From Haplosporangium gracile (taxonomy: Eukaryota > Mortierellomycota > Mortierellomycetes > Mortierellales > Mortierellaceae): 64,000 nucleotides of DNA. How positions within the stretch are numbered: position 1 is the first letter of the stretch; each line of letters begins with the position of its first letter. Made by a program: the position numbers and the translations under genes. The stretch spans positions 1 to 64,000 of the forward strand of contig JAAAUF010000022.1 of assembly GCA_015499985.1 (NCBI GenBank), in the 5' to 3' direction. Below, in pieces: positions 11,696 to 23,659 of this stretch. Below the pieces are notes generated by a model. The model was not told the origin of the DNA and did not search any database. It was given only the letters and a program-made list of their open reading frames with translations.

Positions 11696-14500
11696 TTATT
11701 TCTCTGTGCGTCTTTGCACAATCTGCAGCAACTGCGTGAGGTCGTCCATCTCGCACCTCAGCATATCTGCTTGAACATGAAGAGGTAGTGAGTGCCAATG
11801 CGTTGAAAACATCTGGAAAGACCCAATGCCCCCATCATGGAAACACCCAGACCCGTCCAGCCAATGGTGGTATAGCGGTCGCGTCGTTGAAGGTCGTGCA
11901 TGGCGACTGTTATGAATAACATTCGCCATTGAAGAAACTGTCCGAAACAGGCACCACAGATTCAGCACGGACATTACCATCGCAACAGCAAGGACAAGCC
12001 ATAAAGCCTTGCTACTTGCCTGAATAGGTGAGATCGGCTGCCTGGACACTATGGCATCAGTGTCGCTCTCCACTGTAGAGAGGATATCTGGGCTGACACT
12101 CGTAACCGTCGATTCTTGAGCAGAACCGTCTGCCTCAACTGCGCGTATCGATCCGTCCATACTTGAGACGGCTGTCGAGGATTGGTTGTTGTCTTGAGGA
12201 GGAGTTCTTTTGCTGCTGATGTCAGTATCACCTTGGATGTGGCTGTCGTGGCCGCGAGGTGATGTGCCTCGGTCCTTGGAGCTGGTGGCAATGATCAAAA
12301 GCGACTTGGACAAAAATTCAACGGACGTCTGAACCATGCTCTTCCAAAAAAAACCTGCTGACCTCTCCACGGTCAAGAACTTAGAGGAGCCGGCAGGGGT
12401 GATGTTGTCTGCCGATGTGTTGCTGGTAGTGGTGACGCTGGTGCTGATGAATTCTGGACAGAGGTCTGTTGAGGTGGTTGGAACTTGCGCAGCTTTGGAA
12501 ATGGTCGGGGGGTTCTTCAAGTATTGTTGAGCAAGGAGTGAGTGCGCTGGACTGACGCCAGCGAAGCCTTGAGACGATGATCGTGTCATGACAGGTGCTG
12601 CCTCTAGAGACGTTGTGGTGTTGGAGGTCGCCAAGTTGGCCGCTATGGAAGAATATTGCAGCTGTTGGTTCGCTTGAGCACTGTCGGTAGTATTGGAACG
12701 AGTGACTGAAGGTCGCACCACATGTGATTCCTGTAATAATGTCGGCTCCTCCATCAGCTGTCGAAGAAGCTCCTTGTAATACGAGCCACATCCCTGCATT
12801 GCGCTAGCCTCAATCCTGCTGCTCCATAGAATCGACTTCTTGAACTTGACCTCCGCAAAACACCTGATCCTAGTCATTCCCGGTGACTCCAGTGTAAGGC
12901 AGACTTGATTGACGGTTGAAAACATATCGCCGTATAAAACGTTAGGCGTTGTCGATTCTGTGTGGATGCATATGGAATGAGTGCTGTGTTCCAGGATCTC
13001 TTGCGTTTCATGACACAAGGTCGACGTTTTTGATACTAGCAAGAGAGAGCCGTCTTGAGGGTTAGAATGGCATATATATCACTCAGACAACACTGCATTT
13101 AAAACGACAAATGTTTCCAACTTACACATCGGAACCTTGAAGGTTACAGAGTAGTGAAGCTCTCGCCTCTTCGTTTCCCACTCACTTGTATCGGCGGCAG
13201 AGGTCTCGGATTGCGGTTTTGTCCAAGGGGAGATCTCGATGTGAAGCGAGGAATTCACAATAGCGTGTGCCTTCCTGACCAGGTGATCCTCGTAGCCAAA
13301 TCCTTGAGACGAGTAGAGCCACTCAAAACATAAATCCAACGGCATCGGGACAACAGTGGACAGGATCGCATATCGATAATGCTCGGTGCACTTGCAATTC
13401 GTGGGGCCTGCACTGACATCCTTAGGCTCCAGCAGGTCTTGATTTTGGGAGCTGTAGATTGCCAATGAATCGAATGCAGTAGAGTTGCTCCTGACAGACA
13501 CTAATAAAGGCACAGGGACTGGAATGATGCTTCCTTTGTTGCTTGAGATAGTCGTTGAGTGGTCGTCTTTTCGAGTATGAAGGGCATGACTTTGTGCAGA
13601 GCTTGATCCAGAAATGCCATGGATTGTCGACAAAGATCTGGACACCTTGGTCGTAGTCAATGATGGCGAAAGAAGAGATGGCGGAGGAGTTGGCGCCTTC
13701 CGCCATTGTTGCCTCAATGGCACCGATGAAGGCTGTGGCTGGATAGGAATGGGAGCCGAAAGCTCTTGGTTGTATAAAGTACGACTGACAGGCTTGTTTT
13801 GCGAGGGTGGAACAGACAGGGCGAGGGTAGAGGTATGGGAGTCCGCGGAATCTCCTGAGCTTGAGCTTGGTCGATGGTAGCTGAAGGATTTTGATCGGCT
13901 TGAAAGGAGTTGCTGCCCATGAAGTGTCCCAAAGAAGGAGCCGACGGATCCTTGGGAGTCATGGCGGCCTCTGACAGCAGGAGCAAGCGTTTCATGGCGG
14001 CGAAGATGTCTGTCATGATCAATCTTTGTATCTGTGATCCACTCAGGGAGCGAGTACGGGGGTGTTGCTAAATGCGGTCCAGTGCTGCTGGGCGGACAGA
14101 CGAGCGATCCTGGAAGGTCGGGAGAATCTAGAGCAAGCCGTTGTTTGGTAGTGACAGATGGCACGGTGTCATTGGGGATAGGGTGAGTATCGTGAATGTT
14201 GGCGGCGTCAGTCATGGGGCGCCACGAGGAGGTCGAGAATGAAGGCGTTCTTCCCTTTAATCCCTTGAAGGATGGTAAAGTTGTCGATCGCTCCATAAGT
14301 CCCGAGCGATTGTTGAAAGAGAGGCTTGCAACGGAGGATTCGATATCTGTACACGACCATTGTAAAAGGTACAATTGATTAATATTCTTGGTGTTGTATG
14401 TCTTGTTCTTTTTGCTGTCGCTCACAGGTCGTCTAATGAAGCGTGGGGTTGGTCATTGGTACTCACCACCGCCGCTCTCTTCATCATAAATAGTTTCCAT
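11696..14500 (-). CDS. VASt-domain lipid-transfer protein (Lam/Aster-like)
   Basis: VASt (StART-like) domains carry sterols between membranes at contact sites. Three exons (14467-14500, 13126-14346, 11696-13035) give 864 aa. The 34-base first exon supplies the start (METIYDEESGGD), and its intron is GT-AG. Residues 13-330 are disordered and Ser/Pro-rich. The VASt domain spans about 345-560: it opens with HYRYAILSTVVPMPLDL, passes the intron at KVPM-LSKTSTLCHETQEI, and continues through a PNVLYGDMFS-type motif and KKSILWSSRIEA. After a Ser/Thr-rich linker, one transmembrane helix (about 750-775, ALWLVLAVAMVMSVLNLWCL) anchors it, with about 90 residues beyond. I see no GRAM/PH domain N-terminal to VASt, unlike yeast Lam proteins. 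It is divergent from the RhoGAP gene. Confidence 0.8.
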
Positions 14501-15629
14501 GCGTTCTTTTACGCTTCTGCTAATACAATAAAAAAAAAATCAGTTATTGTCCGAGGGCGCGTTGAAACACGTAATGAGATTTGTATGCTTAGGGTTTTAC
14601 ATGGCAAATACCCTGCGGGGGAAACGGAAGAAATGGAAATGATTGGTTGTCGACGATGAAGAGAATGAAGAGGTACGCGGTCAATGAGGGTAGAGTGAAT
14701 GGGAAGGGGGGTGGGTGGTGTGGTGGAGGCTTGGTGGAAGCAATGAAAGCTATATAAGAGGACTTGGAAGGAATTAAGGTGATTTTGCGAGTGGTGTGAT
14801 ATGAAGGAGGACAAGAGGAAGACGGAAGGAGAAAGAGAGAAAAGGGAAGGAAAGGAGAAGTACAAGGAAGAAAAGGATAAGATCGACGTCGAGAAGGAAA
14901 AATATATATGTGCGTTGATCCGGTCGTCTGACGACTGGATTGCTATCAGATAGATTGGCTTTGGGCTGGTGCCTGAAAAATGATCAGGCCACTTTTTTCT
15001 TGCAGACCAAACTCTCTCTCACACACACGACTCTCAGGTAATAACAATAATAATGAAAAGCAACACTGCTGCTCTGTACGCATGGTCCCCCTGCTTCCAT
15101 CCCTCCATGATCACGCTATTGTTGTGCACACCACCACCTGCCATACCAAAAAAAAGGGGGGCCAGCCGATTCTCTTTCCTCTCTCTTCGTCTTGCACCAC
15201 CCTTGGTGCAGAAAAGGGTCATGTTCTGGACAAGTCACGTGCATATTCTTTTCATTTGAAATGAAGATGGGCTCTTCTTGGTCCCCTAATAATGGAGAAA
15301 GACAGAAAGAGTCAGAGACAGACAGGGACAAACAAAAGGAACGGGCGTTGAGTGCCTTCAATCCAACAGCCCCCCTCAAACCCTTTTCCCGCTCGTTTCT
15401 CTTCTGAACAGCCCCTCCATCCCTCCTTCCTTCTTTGCTGCATCCATCATCTCTTCCCTCCAAACCAACTACAACTACAACTACAACTATAACTTTCAGC
15501 TACAAGTACAAGTATAAGTACAAGTACAGGTACAACAATAACTACAATAAAAACAACAACCGCAACCTTCGACCTCCTTCGCCCATCCGACATTCCCCTT
15601 TCATCTCTTTTCTCTCGTTCTAAAACATA
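14501..15629. other. Divergent intergenic region, VASt gene / RhoGAP gene
   Basis: About 1.1 kb separates two divergently transcribed genes, so it should hold both promoters. It contains purine-rich DNA near the VASt gene and pyrimidine-rich DNA near the RhoGAP start. A short tandem of acaact and tacaag units lies at 15466-15535. I see no convincing coding sequence. Confidence 0.6.
15466..15535. repeat. Hexamer repeats (caacta / aagtat type)
   Basis: Tandem short units rich in tacaag and acaact lie in the 5' leader of the RhoGAP gene. Confidence 0.6.
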
Positions 15630-18600
15630 ATGGAAGATCAAGACCCCGTCTGCCTTGGTTGTCACCGCTCCATCGAAGAAGGGAGTGTCGTCGCATTCGG
15701 CGAAGGCCTTTGGCATGTTCAATGGCAAGTTCTTCTTCCCTTGCTTTTCTCATTCTACTTAACTAGTCAACCGCTCCTAAGTCAACCGTAAGACGTCCTG
15801 TCGTTATCGGCAAAGACAGACAGCGAGTTATAGTGGTTCCCTGTGCTTGCTGACACACACTGTCCCTTGTTTCTACTTTTGTGTCCATTTAGCTTTCGTT
15901 GTGCAAAGTGTAAAAACAGGGTCGAGTGCGATAGCAACCTTCTCCTACTCTCCGATGGGAGCCCCATTTGCGAGCAGTGCTCATACAACTGCAACTCTTG
16001 CCGGCGACCCATCCTCGACGAAGCAATTATGACAGGTAAAGGCCGCAGGGTTGAGGCTCGCTTTCCTTTTCCTGTAATTGACACTTGCTGACCCTTGCCT
16101 TATTTATCACTCCTCGTATCGTTCAGGCGACGAAGCGTACCATGCAGGCTGCTTCCGCTGTATCCAGTGCGAATCTAAGATCGACGATTTGGTCTTTGCA
16201 AAGACCTCCCAGGGAATTTACTGCATGAAATGCCATCAGGAACGCAAGGAAGCGAAACGCCTACGCGAGGAGCGGGAAAGGATGGAGCGAGCTGAGCGGA
16301 TGATGGAGAAGCTACTTCCGACGATTCCAGAGACTGAGGTAAGGAAGAACTATTGTCAAGCACGATGCTGTTGTCTCGGTCACAGTCAGTCCGAGGGACA
16401 TTTTCTGTCCTGCAGAAATTTGCTGCCAAAGTTTCTCTCCCGGTCACTTCTTAGCGAGCACCTATGTCACTTTTCCTCTCACACACACCACTCTCTCTCT
16501 CTCTCACTCTCGCTCTCTCCATCTTCTTGCTCTCCATCTTCTTTCCTTCATAGAAACGACTTCTAGAACCATTCTCGACAACGACCCAGTCGTCGGTCTC
16601 AGTAGCTCACAGCCATTTAAACTCTAGCGCCGTCAACGAGATTACCAACAATCCCACATCTAAAGACTTTTCGCAGCAACAAGTACAGCATAATCAACAG
16701 CAACAACAACATCATCAACTACAACAGCATCATATCCAGCATCATATCCAGCATAATTCGAAACCCATTGACACACCCGTAGTGGATCAGTTGAGCCCAG
16801 ACATGTCAAGGCTACCTTTCTATGGTCTGCAACCTGACAAAACAACCCCATCAAAACCCAACAAATTCGCCCCACTTTCCTATGGTGATCACCGCTCAAA
16901 GGCCAATCCAGCCGTACCTTCCGTTGATATCGGCCCGCCATTCCTGCCACCTTTGATCTTCGGATTAGATGATGCCTCTACAAGTAGTTTCGACCTTGGT
17001 GACATGTTGGGAGGTCCTGAATCGAAGATCAGCGACAAACAGGGATTTAGCTCCGGTCCTCCAACGCCTCCCGCAAAAGACGTAGAAGTTATTAGCTCAC
17101 TGAGCATCAACTCGTTTCGCGCAAGCGTTAGCAAAGCCAGTTTACGTCTCAGCCTGCCTCCAAAGGCCTTGAACAACACTGTGCCAGTCTTGGAAACATC
17201 GCGGTCTTCCATCGACGGCCATGACATGACTTCACTGCTCAAGGAGACATCGTTATCCGATCATCGGAGTGACTCAATACTACTCCATCCCCAAAGCAAT
17301 GCGGAGGTAATTATCACTTTATCTCAACACAGTTCGCAAGAGTGATTTTACTTGTCTCTATTTCTAATTTTCATTTGCGTTGTTGTGTTGGATAGGACGA
17401 CACCATGCTTCTGCAGGAGGCCGAAGCAATGATTCAGGAACTGCGAATAGAGTTAGCCAAGTATAATCCTATGAGTCCTTTACTTCATGGAACGACACAA
17501 CAGGAATACGGGCTTTTGTTGGATAAATCAAGGAAACTGTCTCAGGAGCATGCTGAACTTGAGAAAACAATCCGCGATATGTATATCGAGAAAGACATGC
17601 TAGGGATGGACCTCGAAGCTATGAACAGCGAGCTGAGGTAAGCACTAGTGGAATCAGTTTGGTGTGCTGTTGACGTTCCTTTGTGATGGTGTGAGTTTTA
17701 ACATTACATATTTTACCTTGTTATGATAAACTAGAGCAAAGGAGGAAGCGTTGGCATCGGGAGACGACAAGCTGCAGCCGACAACAGTACAAAACCCACG
17801 CCTGAGCACCAACCACGAGTTCATGAAGCAGGCATACCTTATGGAAGTAAAGGCTCTCCAGGAACAAAAGGATCGACTCCAGCGCGATATTCAGGTGTAT
17901 GTCGATCAACGCGATGGCGTTCTTAACGAGATGCAGATCCTGAGTGTCAGAAACGCAGAGCTATCGACCATCAACAATGATATGATGCGAGAGATGCAGG
18001 GACGAATGGACACCAAGCTGACAATAACTCCGCTCAACAACGGCATGATCCAATCCTTCACCGACAAGATCAGGCGGCAACGTCAGATGAGCGGAGGAAA
18101 CCAGTCGGAACTTAGAGGCGGGGCTCTTCTCGGCAGCGGCGAATCGACACATTCTTTCACTTCTACTCTTTCCGACGATCAAACCAGAAATCGTCTGGCC
18201 AACGATCCGACAGTCTTGAAGACCAGAAAGGAGGATATGGGCGACTATAACGCTGAAGAAGGAATTTTTGTGCCGAAAAAGTTCAATTGGAAAAAGGGCA
18301 CCACTAACACAGTCAAGTCCGTCGGCGCGATGTTTGGCAAGTTGCTTGTCGAGGGGTCTAATTCGAGCTTGGAGGTCCCTCACGCCAAAGCAGGACAGAC
18401 TCTCTCAGAATCAGGAAGTGTCAACAGTCTGTTGCTGCCACCCACCCGAACGCTTTCTAATAGCAGCGAGACACGGTCGTTAAACGGAAGCTCCATAGAA
18501 CAGCACGCTTTCATTCAACACAACTTTGTGCGCCCAACACGATGCGATGCCTGCGATGACAAGCTATGGGGTCGTGAATATAGATGTCGCAGTATGTATA

Positions 18601-20062
18601 CGTTGTATTCTCAACGTCTTCAATAGGGCTACACTCGTTGCCAGCTATGAACCCAGAGATCTGACCCTTTTTTTCTCCTGCTGCAAATGCGACCCCAATA
18701 GACTGCGCATTCCATATTCACGGACGGTGTATGCATGATATTGTTCCTGGATGCGTAGGCGCTAGCAAGGATTCGGATTCATCCAGTTTTCGCGATATCA
18801 CGCCTAGTGGAGGAAGTGGCTTTGGAGTTCCTCCGCCCCCGCCCGCTAAGCAGATTATGTTTGGCAACGACCTCATGGATCAGCTGGAACTCGAGCAACG
18901 TTTGGTGCCATTAGTGGTGGAAAGATGCATTGAGGCTGTAGACGAACGCGGTTTAGACGTTGAGGGGATTTACCGGCGATCGGGAATGGCGGCTGAGGCT
19001 AGGCAATTGGTGCAGATATACGACATCGGCTTGCAGCCAGATTTAATGGACACGGACATCTACCAGGACATTTGCTCCATCACCTCGGTCCTCAAGCAGT
19101 ATCTCCGCAGTCTTCCTCAGCCGTTGATCCCGTACGACTTGTATGCCGAGTTCATGGAGGCTATTAGCCTACCCCAGAACAACGCCAAGATGCAGGCATT
19201 CAAGAACCTGATGAATCGAATGCCAGTAGCTCATTATGCCATCCTGAAGGTTCTCTTGGAACATCTGAACCGTGTCACTCAAAGGGACAAAATTAACCTT
19301 ATGAACGCCAAGAATTTATCCGTCGTATTTGGGCCGACTCTGATGAGAAACCCAGACCCGAGCAGAGAGATCATGGACATGACGTTCAAGAACCTTACCA
19401 TCGAGTTCTTCATCGTTCACACAAGCGAGTTGTTTGCTCAGGATGCCCGGCCATCTACAAGCAGCAGTGGTGGGAGCAACAGTGGGAGGCTATCGTCAAG
19501 CAGCAATCATGAGCGACCCTCCACTAGCAGTTCAAGCACTTCGGCGTCGAATGGACCTTCAGCCAGTGGACGGGTCGGTCTGAATGGTACCGCAAACCAA
19601 CCTAGCCCACCCCCAAGAAGGGTGCCGACGAACAGCCCCCAGGCAGGATCACCGCCTCCAAGCACATCGAGTCAACCATCATCCTTATCTTCCAGGTCTG
19701 TGGCCGGAGAGACTGTCGCTAATTTAACATCAGCACCAGGACAGCTATTGCCACATTCACAGACTTCTCAGCCTTCACAACCACTTTTGCCGCAACCCCA
19801 GCCTTATCAACCTGTCTCGCAATATCGCCCGCAGCAACACCAGACACTGCAGCAGCTGCACCAAAAACAGCAGTTGCAGTTGCAGCTTCAGCTACAACAA
19901 AAGCAACAGCAACAGCAGCAACAAGAGCAACAAGAGCAACAAGAACTACAACAGCAACAGCATTCTCTCCCAACTGCCCCCTTCTCGACCAGCAATAACT
20001 ATGTCCCTACCCCTCAACAGCAGCAGGCGAATCCTGAAGTCGACTTGACCCATTTTCCCTGA
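15630..20062 (+). CDS. LIM-LIM-C1-RhoGAP protein (Rga-like)
   Basis: Rho/Cdc42 GTPase-activating protein of the fungal Rga type, acting in polarity and septation. Seven exons (15630-15724, 15893-16035, 16127-16338, 16554-17306, 17396-17637, 17735-18591, 18702-20062) close in frame to 1220 aa. Two LIM domains occupy about residues 8-120 (CLGCHRSI...WHVQCFRCAKC; CNSCRRPI...YHAGCFRCIQC), followed by a charged helix. A coiled coil falls in exons 5-6. A C1-type zinc finger at about 738-790 reads HAFIQHNFVRPTRCDACDDK and continues as NCAFHIHGRCM after the last intron. The RhoGAP domain runs from about 819 to 1000 and includes the arginine-finger motif GIYRRSG. The C-terminus is a long Ser/Pro then Gln-rich tail. 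Intron 1 appears to be GC-AG. Confidence 0.92.
15725..15892 (+). other. Putative GC-AG intron in RhoGAP gene
   Basis: The donor is CAATG|GCAAGT and the acceptor is CATTTAG|CTTTC. The join restores a zinc-ligand cysteine of the first LIM domain (WHVQ-C-FRCAKC), which strongly supports it. Using a GT elsewhere would break the LIM spacing. Confidence 0.8.
19840..19965. repeat. CAG/CAA-rich tract encoding poly-Gln
   Basis: The tract lies in the C-terminal tail of the RhoGAP protein and is made of imperfect cag/caa/cta/gag codons. Confidence 0.7.
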
Positions 20063-20372
20063 AACTCACATAAAAGAACCCCCCTCAAAACCGCGTCTCC
20101 TTTCCATTTTTCTTTTTGTTTTGGGTCTTTCCCTCCACGTTCCTGTTGGCCGTTGGCTCCATCGAGCACTACCACTACCACTTCCACTACCACCGCCACC
20201 ACAACTGCCACCACCACTACCCCTACTATATCCATCTTATTGTTTTTTTGACGACTTCTCATCCCTCTCTTTCCATCCTCCAATTCCCCGTTTTTTTCTC
20301 GACTTCAATATTCCGGTACCACAATTACTTACCATCTATCCTTTACGCACGTCACTGCCTACCAATTCCACG
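20063..20372 (+). other. Intergenic leader before GlcNAc-6-P deacetylase
   Basis: This 310-base stretch has a cac/acc-rich block (20165-20220) and then pyrimidine-rich DNA running up to the start codon. I see no gene in it; it is probably promoter plus 5' UTR. Confidence 0.6.
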
Positions 20373-23300
20373 ATGCAGTATCCCGTTGCACTCCAACTCC
20401 ACAACTTTATCTCGGCGCCTTCTTCTCCGGAGCCCAACACTCCACTGCCCGAAAATACGGCCAAGGTCATTAAAATCACTAACTGTCGCGTCTTAAGAGA
20501 CCACAAGATTGTCGAAAAGGATGCCATTTGGATCCAAGACGGAAAGATTATCGACCCTCATAAGTTTTTCTGGTATCAGAAGCGACTCCCGGATGTGGTA
20601 CTCGATGCGGAAGGCCTGTTAGTTGTTCCTGGATTCATTGAGGCGCAGATTAATGGTAACGACAATCCTCCTGCTTTTTTACCCAATGTCCACTTCCCTT
20701 TTCTTCTTTCCTTTCAATTCCTTTCATTTCCTCCCCTTTCGCTTTTTTTCCTTATTTTTTTTCTTGTAACGCCTCATGCGCCGCATCATTCTTCCGCCTG
20801 GCTTGGCATTGTTGCTGATTATGTTTTGTTATCAGAAAAGATCATACATGTTCTGTGGCCAACGACAGGGAGAGACATCCCTTGCGTTGCATTGTTTCCC
20901 ATACCTCTCTGTTATCAATTTTGCGATCTTTGATTTCTTGAGAGCATTGGCGTGTGTTTGCATGTTTGTGTATATTTGTTTGCTCTTTTTACCGTCGTGC
21001 ATGTTTGTTTACCTTCCTCTTCCTCCTTGACCCCTCATGCGTCCACATTATCCCTTGGTTCTTCTTTTTCTTCTTTGAAGGTTGTTATCAGGATCAAATC
21101 TAAAAGATCATTTCGCCCACATATACACACACAAATCGTTCAAGCCAAAAGTACCCCTACCCTGTCTGTTCTGTATCCTGGCTAAAAGGCACACATCACA
21201 TCACACTGGCCTGACTAATGTGCTTTACTCTTTCTCAATGAATAACTATATGTATCCAATTCATCTCTGTAGGCGCCTTCGGCGTGGACTTTTCGGTGCC
21301 TTCTGATCAAGAGACGTACGAGCGTGGCTTGACAAAAGTGAGCCGAGGACTGCTCAAGTACGGGACAACCTCCTATTGCCCCACAATTGTGTCCTCCAGT
21401 GCCGCGGTTTACCATCAGGTAAGGTTTCCGACTGTCCTTCAAATTCAATACAGTCCGATCCCATTCAGTACTACTCAGTACCGTTCATTTTAATTTAGTT
21501 GGTCTATCCCGCTTTGTACATCTTCTTAGATCCTTCCACTTCTCAAGCCAAGGCCTGGCTCATCCGATTTAGGCGCCAGCATCCTCGGTGCCCACGTAGA
21601 GGGTCCATTCATCAACGAGGCTCGAGTTGGAGCACACGAACTCAAGGTTCTTCAAGCCTCTGCCAAGAACGGATTCCAAGACTTTAGAGACGTTTACGGA
21701 TTCGAAGGCGATACGCCTGAGGCACAAAGAAAGCTGAGCGAGGAGAATCTTCATTCCGTCAAGATTATTACCTGTGCGCCAGAACTAAGCGGCGTGATGG
21801 AGAGTATCCCCGATCTCGTTAAAGCAGGAATCACAGTCTCCGTTGGTGAGTACCATGGACGCTGCATGGCCTCGCTTTAGCAGGATTGAAATGAAGCTGA
21901 TATTATTCACTGGTATACTTGGCACTGTTTAGGTCATTCAATGGCCAATACCTCTCAAGCCGAGAAGGCTGTCTTGCAAGGAGCAACATTCATTACGCAT
22001 TTGTTCAACGCCATGCCTCAGTTCCATCATCGCGACCCCGGTGTTATTGGTCTTCTTGGATCCCGTTTGGATTTACCGCGGCCCTATTACGGCCTTATTT
22101 GCGATGGGATACATGTTCACCCCAACTCTGTCAAAATTGCATACGATTCTCACCCAGAAGGAGTCATTCTTGTCACCGATGCGATGTCTGCCATGGGTCT
22201 CTCGCCAGGGAACTACCAACTCGGAAATATGGATGTCACCAAGGAAAACGATCGCGTTGTTATTGAGGGTACCGATATTCTTGCTGGAAGGTAATGATAA
22301 CACGCCTAGAGCGACGCAAATATATGGAGTGCATTCGAAAGAAAGGAGTGGTAAATATGTTCCCGTTAATCAATCTGGACCAGCCTGTTCATCCCAACTT
22401 TTTACACCTCTTTATCGACTCAACGTTTTCCTCCACATCGCCTCCACAGCAAAACACCTGTACCGGCGATCTTTCACCATTGCAGTCCACACAGCTTGGC
22501 TCAGGACACAGTGGAGCGACAAGAAATACTGGAAGAGCAGCGTCACGATTCCATAACCTTCACGCCCAACGAAGGATCCCTTCCGACACCACCTGGATCA
22601 ACTCCCTTATCGCCGCAAAAAATGGTGACCTCCGGCATCCCTTTGACGCTCGATCAACTCCCTTCACCTTCACCTTCACCTTCATCTTTGAATACCTTTC
22701 TCCATGAGGTCGTTGCTTCAAAGTTTTGGAGCACTTTGTTCGTACACTCTGATGAATATGAGGAGCACGACGTGTACGATGATTGTGAGCACTACGAAGG
22801 ATCGGAGCATAGGATGCGCATCATCAGCTTATCTGTTTCCGATACGGATGACAATGCTGATGACTGCGAGCAGGCACCATATATCGATACTGCAAAGTCC
22901 CTTGGGGATGCCGATGATTCGTTAAAATCACAGCACTCGCAGCATTTGCAACAACTTGACATTCCATTCAGCCAACAGCCAACAGCAGCACTGAACAGCA
23001 CAACTCCGCAGGGAATGAGTGGATGCAGCTGCCATCCGAGTAGCAGTGGCGACAATACGAAAAAGAGCAAGCTCGTAGAGTCCCGACAGACATCATCTTC
23101 AAAACCTACAGACGTTAACAATGACGGTGACCTCTGCTGTCCCTCTTCTAGTGTCATAACTCTGGATGCCTGCATGCGAAACTTTATTCAGTTCACCTCT
23201 TGTTCGTTGATTGAGGCGCTGGAAGCTGTGACACTACATCCGGCCGTTCTGCTAGGCATTCAGGAGAACAAGGGTGTGATAAAGCCTGATGCCGATGCGG

Positions 23301-23386
23301 ATTTGGTCTTCTTGTCGGACGATCTGTATGTAAAGCGGGTTTTTGTCGCTGGTGAGGAGGTGGACTTGGGCGCGATACATGTCTAG
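20373..23386 (+). CDS. N-acetylglucosamine-6-phosphate deacetylase
   Basis: Converts GlcNAc-6-phosphate to glucosamine-6-phosphate and acetate in chitin and amino-sugar breakdown. Five exons: 20373-20655, 21273-21418, 21530-21845, 21933-22290, then 22486-23386. The long form is 667 aa. Active-site landmarks are HVEGPFI, VGHSMA, THLFNAM, CDGIHVHP and VTDAMSAMG, the last carrying the catalytic Asp. After GTDILAG, canonical proteins run straight into the C-terminal barrel segment. Here exon 5 first encodes about 222 residues of acidic, Ser/Gln-rich sequence before VITLDACMRNF. A second strong acceptor at 23149-23151 (ccctcttctag) is in the same phase and would remove exactly this insert, giving a normal-sized 445-aa enzyme. 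Intron 1 is unusually long (617 bases). Either isoform could be the main one. Confidence 0.9.
22486..23151 (+). other. In-frame optional exon part (222 codons) of the deacetylase
   Basis: The segment starts after acceptor ttgcag (22480-22485) and ends with ttctag (23146-23151). Both acceptors leave the reading frame in the same phase, and the donor at 22291 (gtaatg) can pair with either. The stretch has no stop codon across 666 bases. It encodes hydrophilic sequence with SPSPSPS, an acidic DDNADDCE patch and a Cys-containing CSCHPSS motif. It has no similarity I recognise. Confidence 0.6.
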
Positions 23387-23659
23387 GTAGGATTGCTGGT
23401 CGATCCTCTACTTTTTTCTTCTTTTTTTTTTTTTTGTTCTGCTTTTCGTCCTTTTTCAATTACGCCTTCTTCCTTATGACTTCCTTATCTTCCGACTTCT
23501 TCATCGTCGTCATCCCCCTCCCTTTCTTTAATCTTTTTTCTTCTTCCAAACAACACGCCATACTTATAATTTTTTTCATTTGTCCTTTGCTTTGTCCTCT
23601 GTCCCCTAACCTTTCTACTTTACCAGCCCGTCAGCTAGTAACTGTAATAAATCGAAGAG

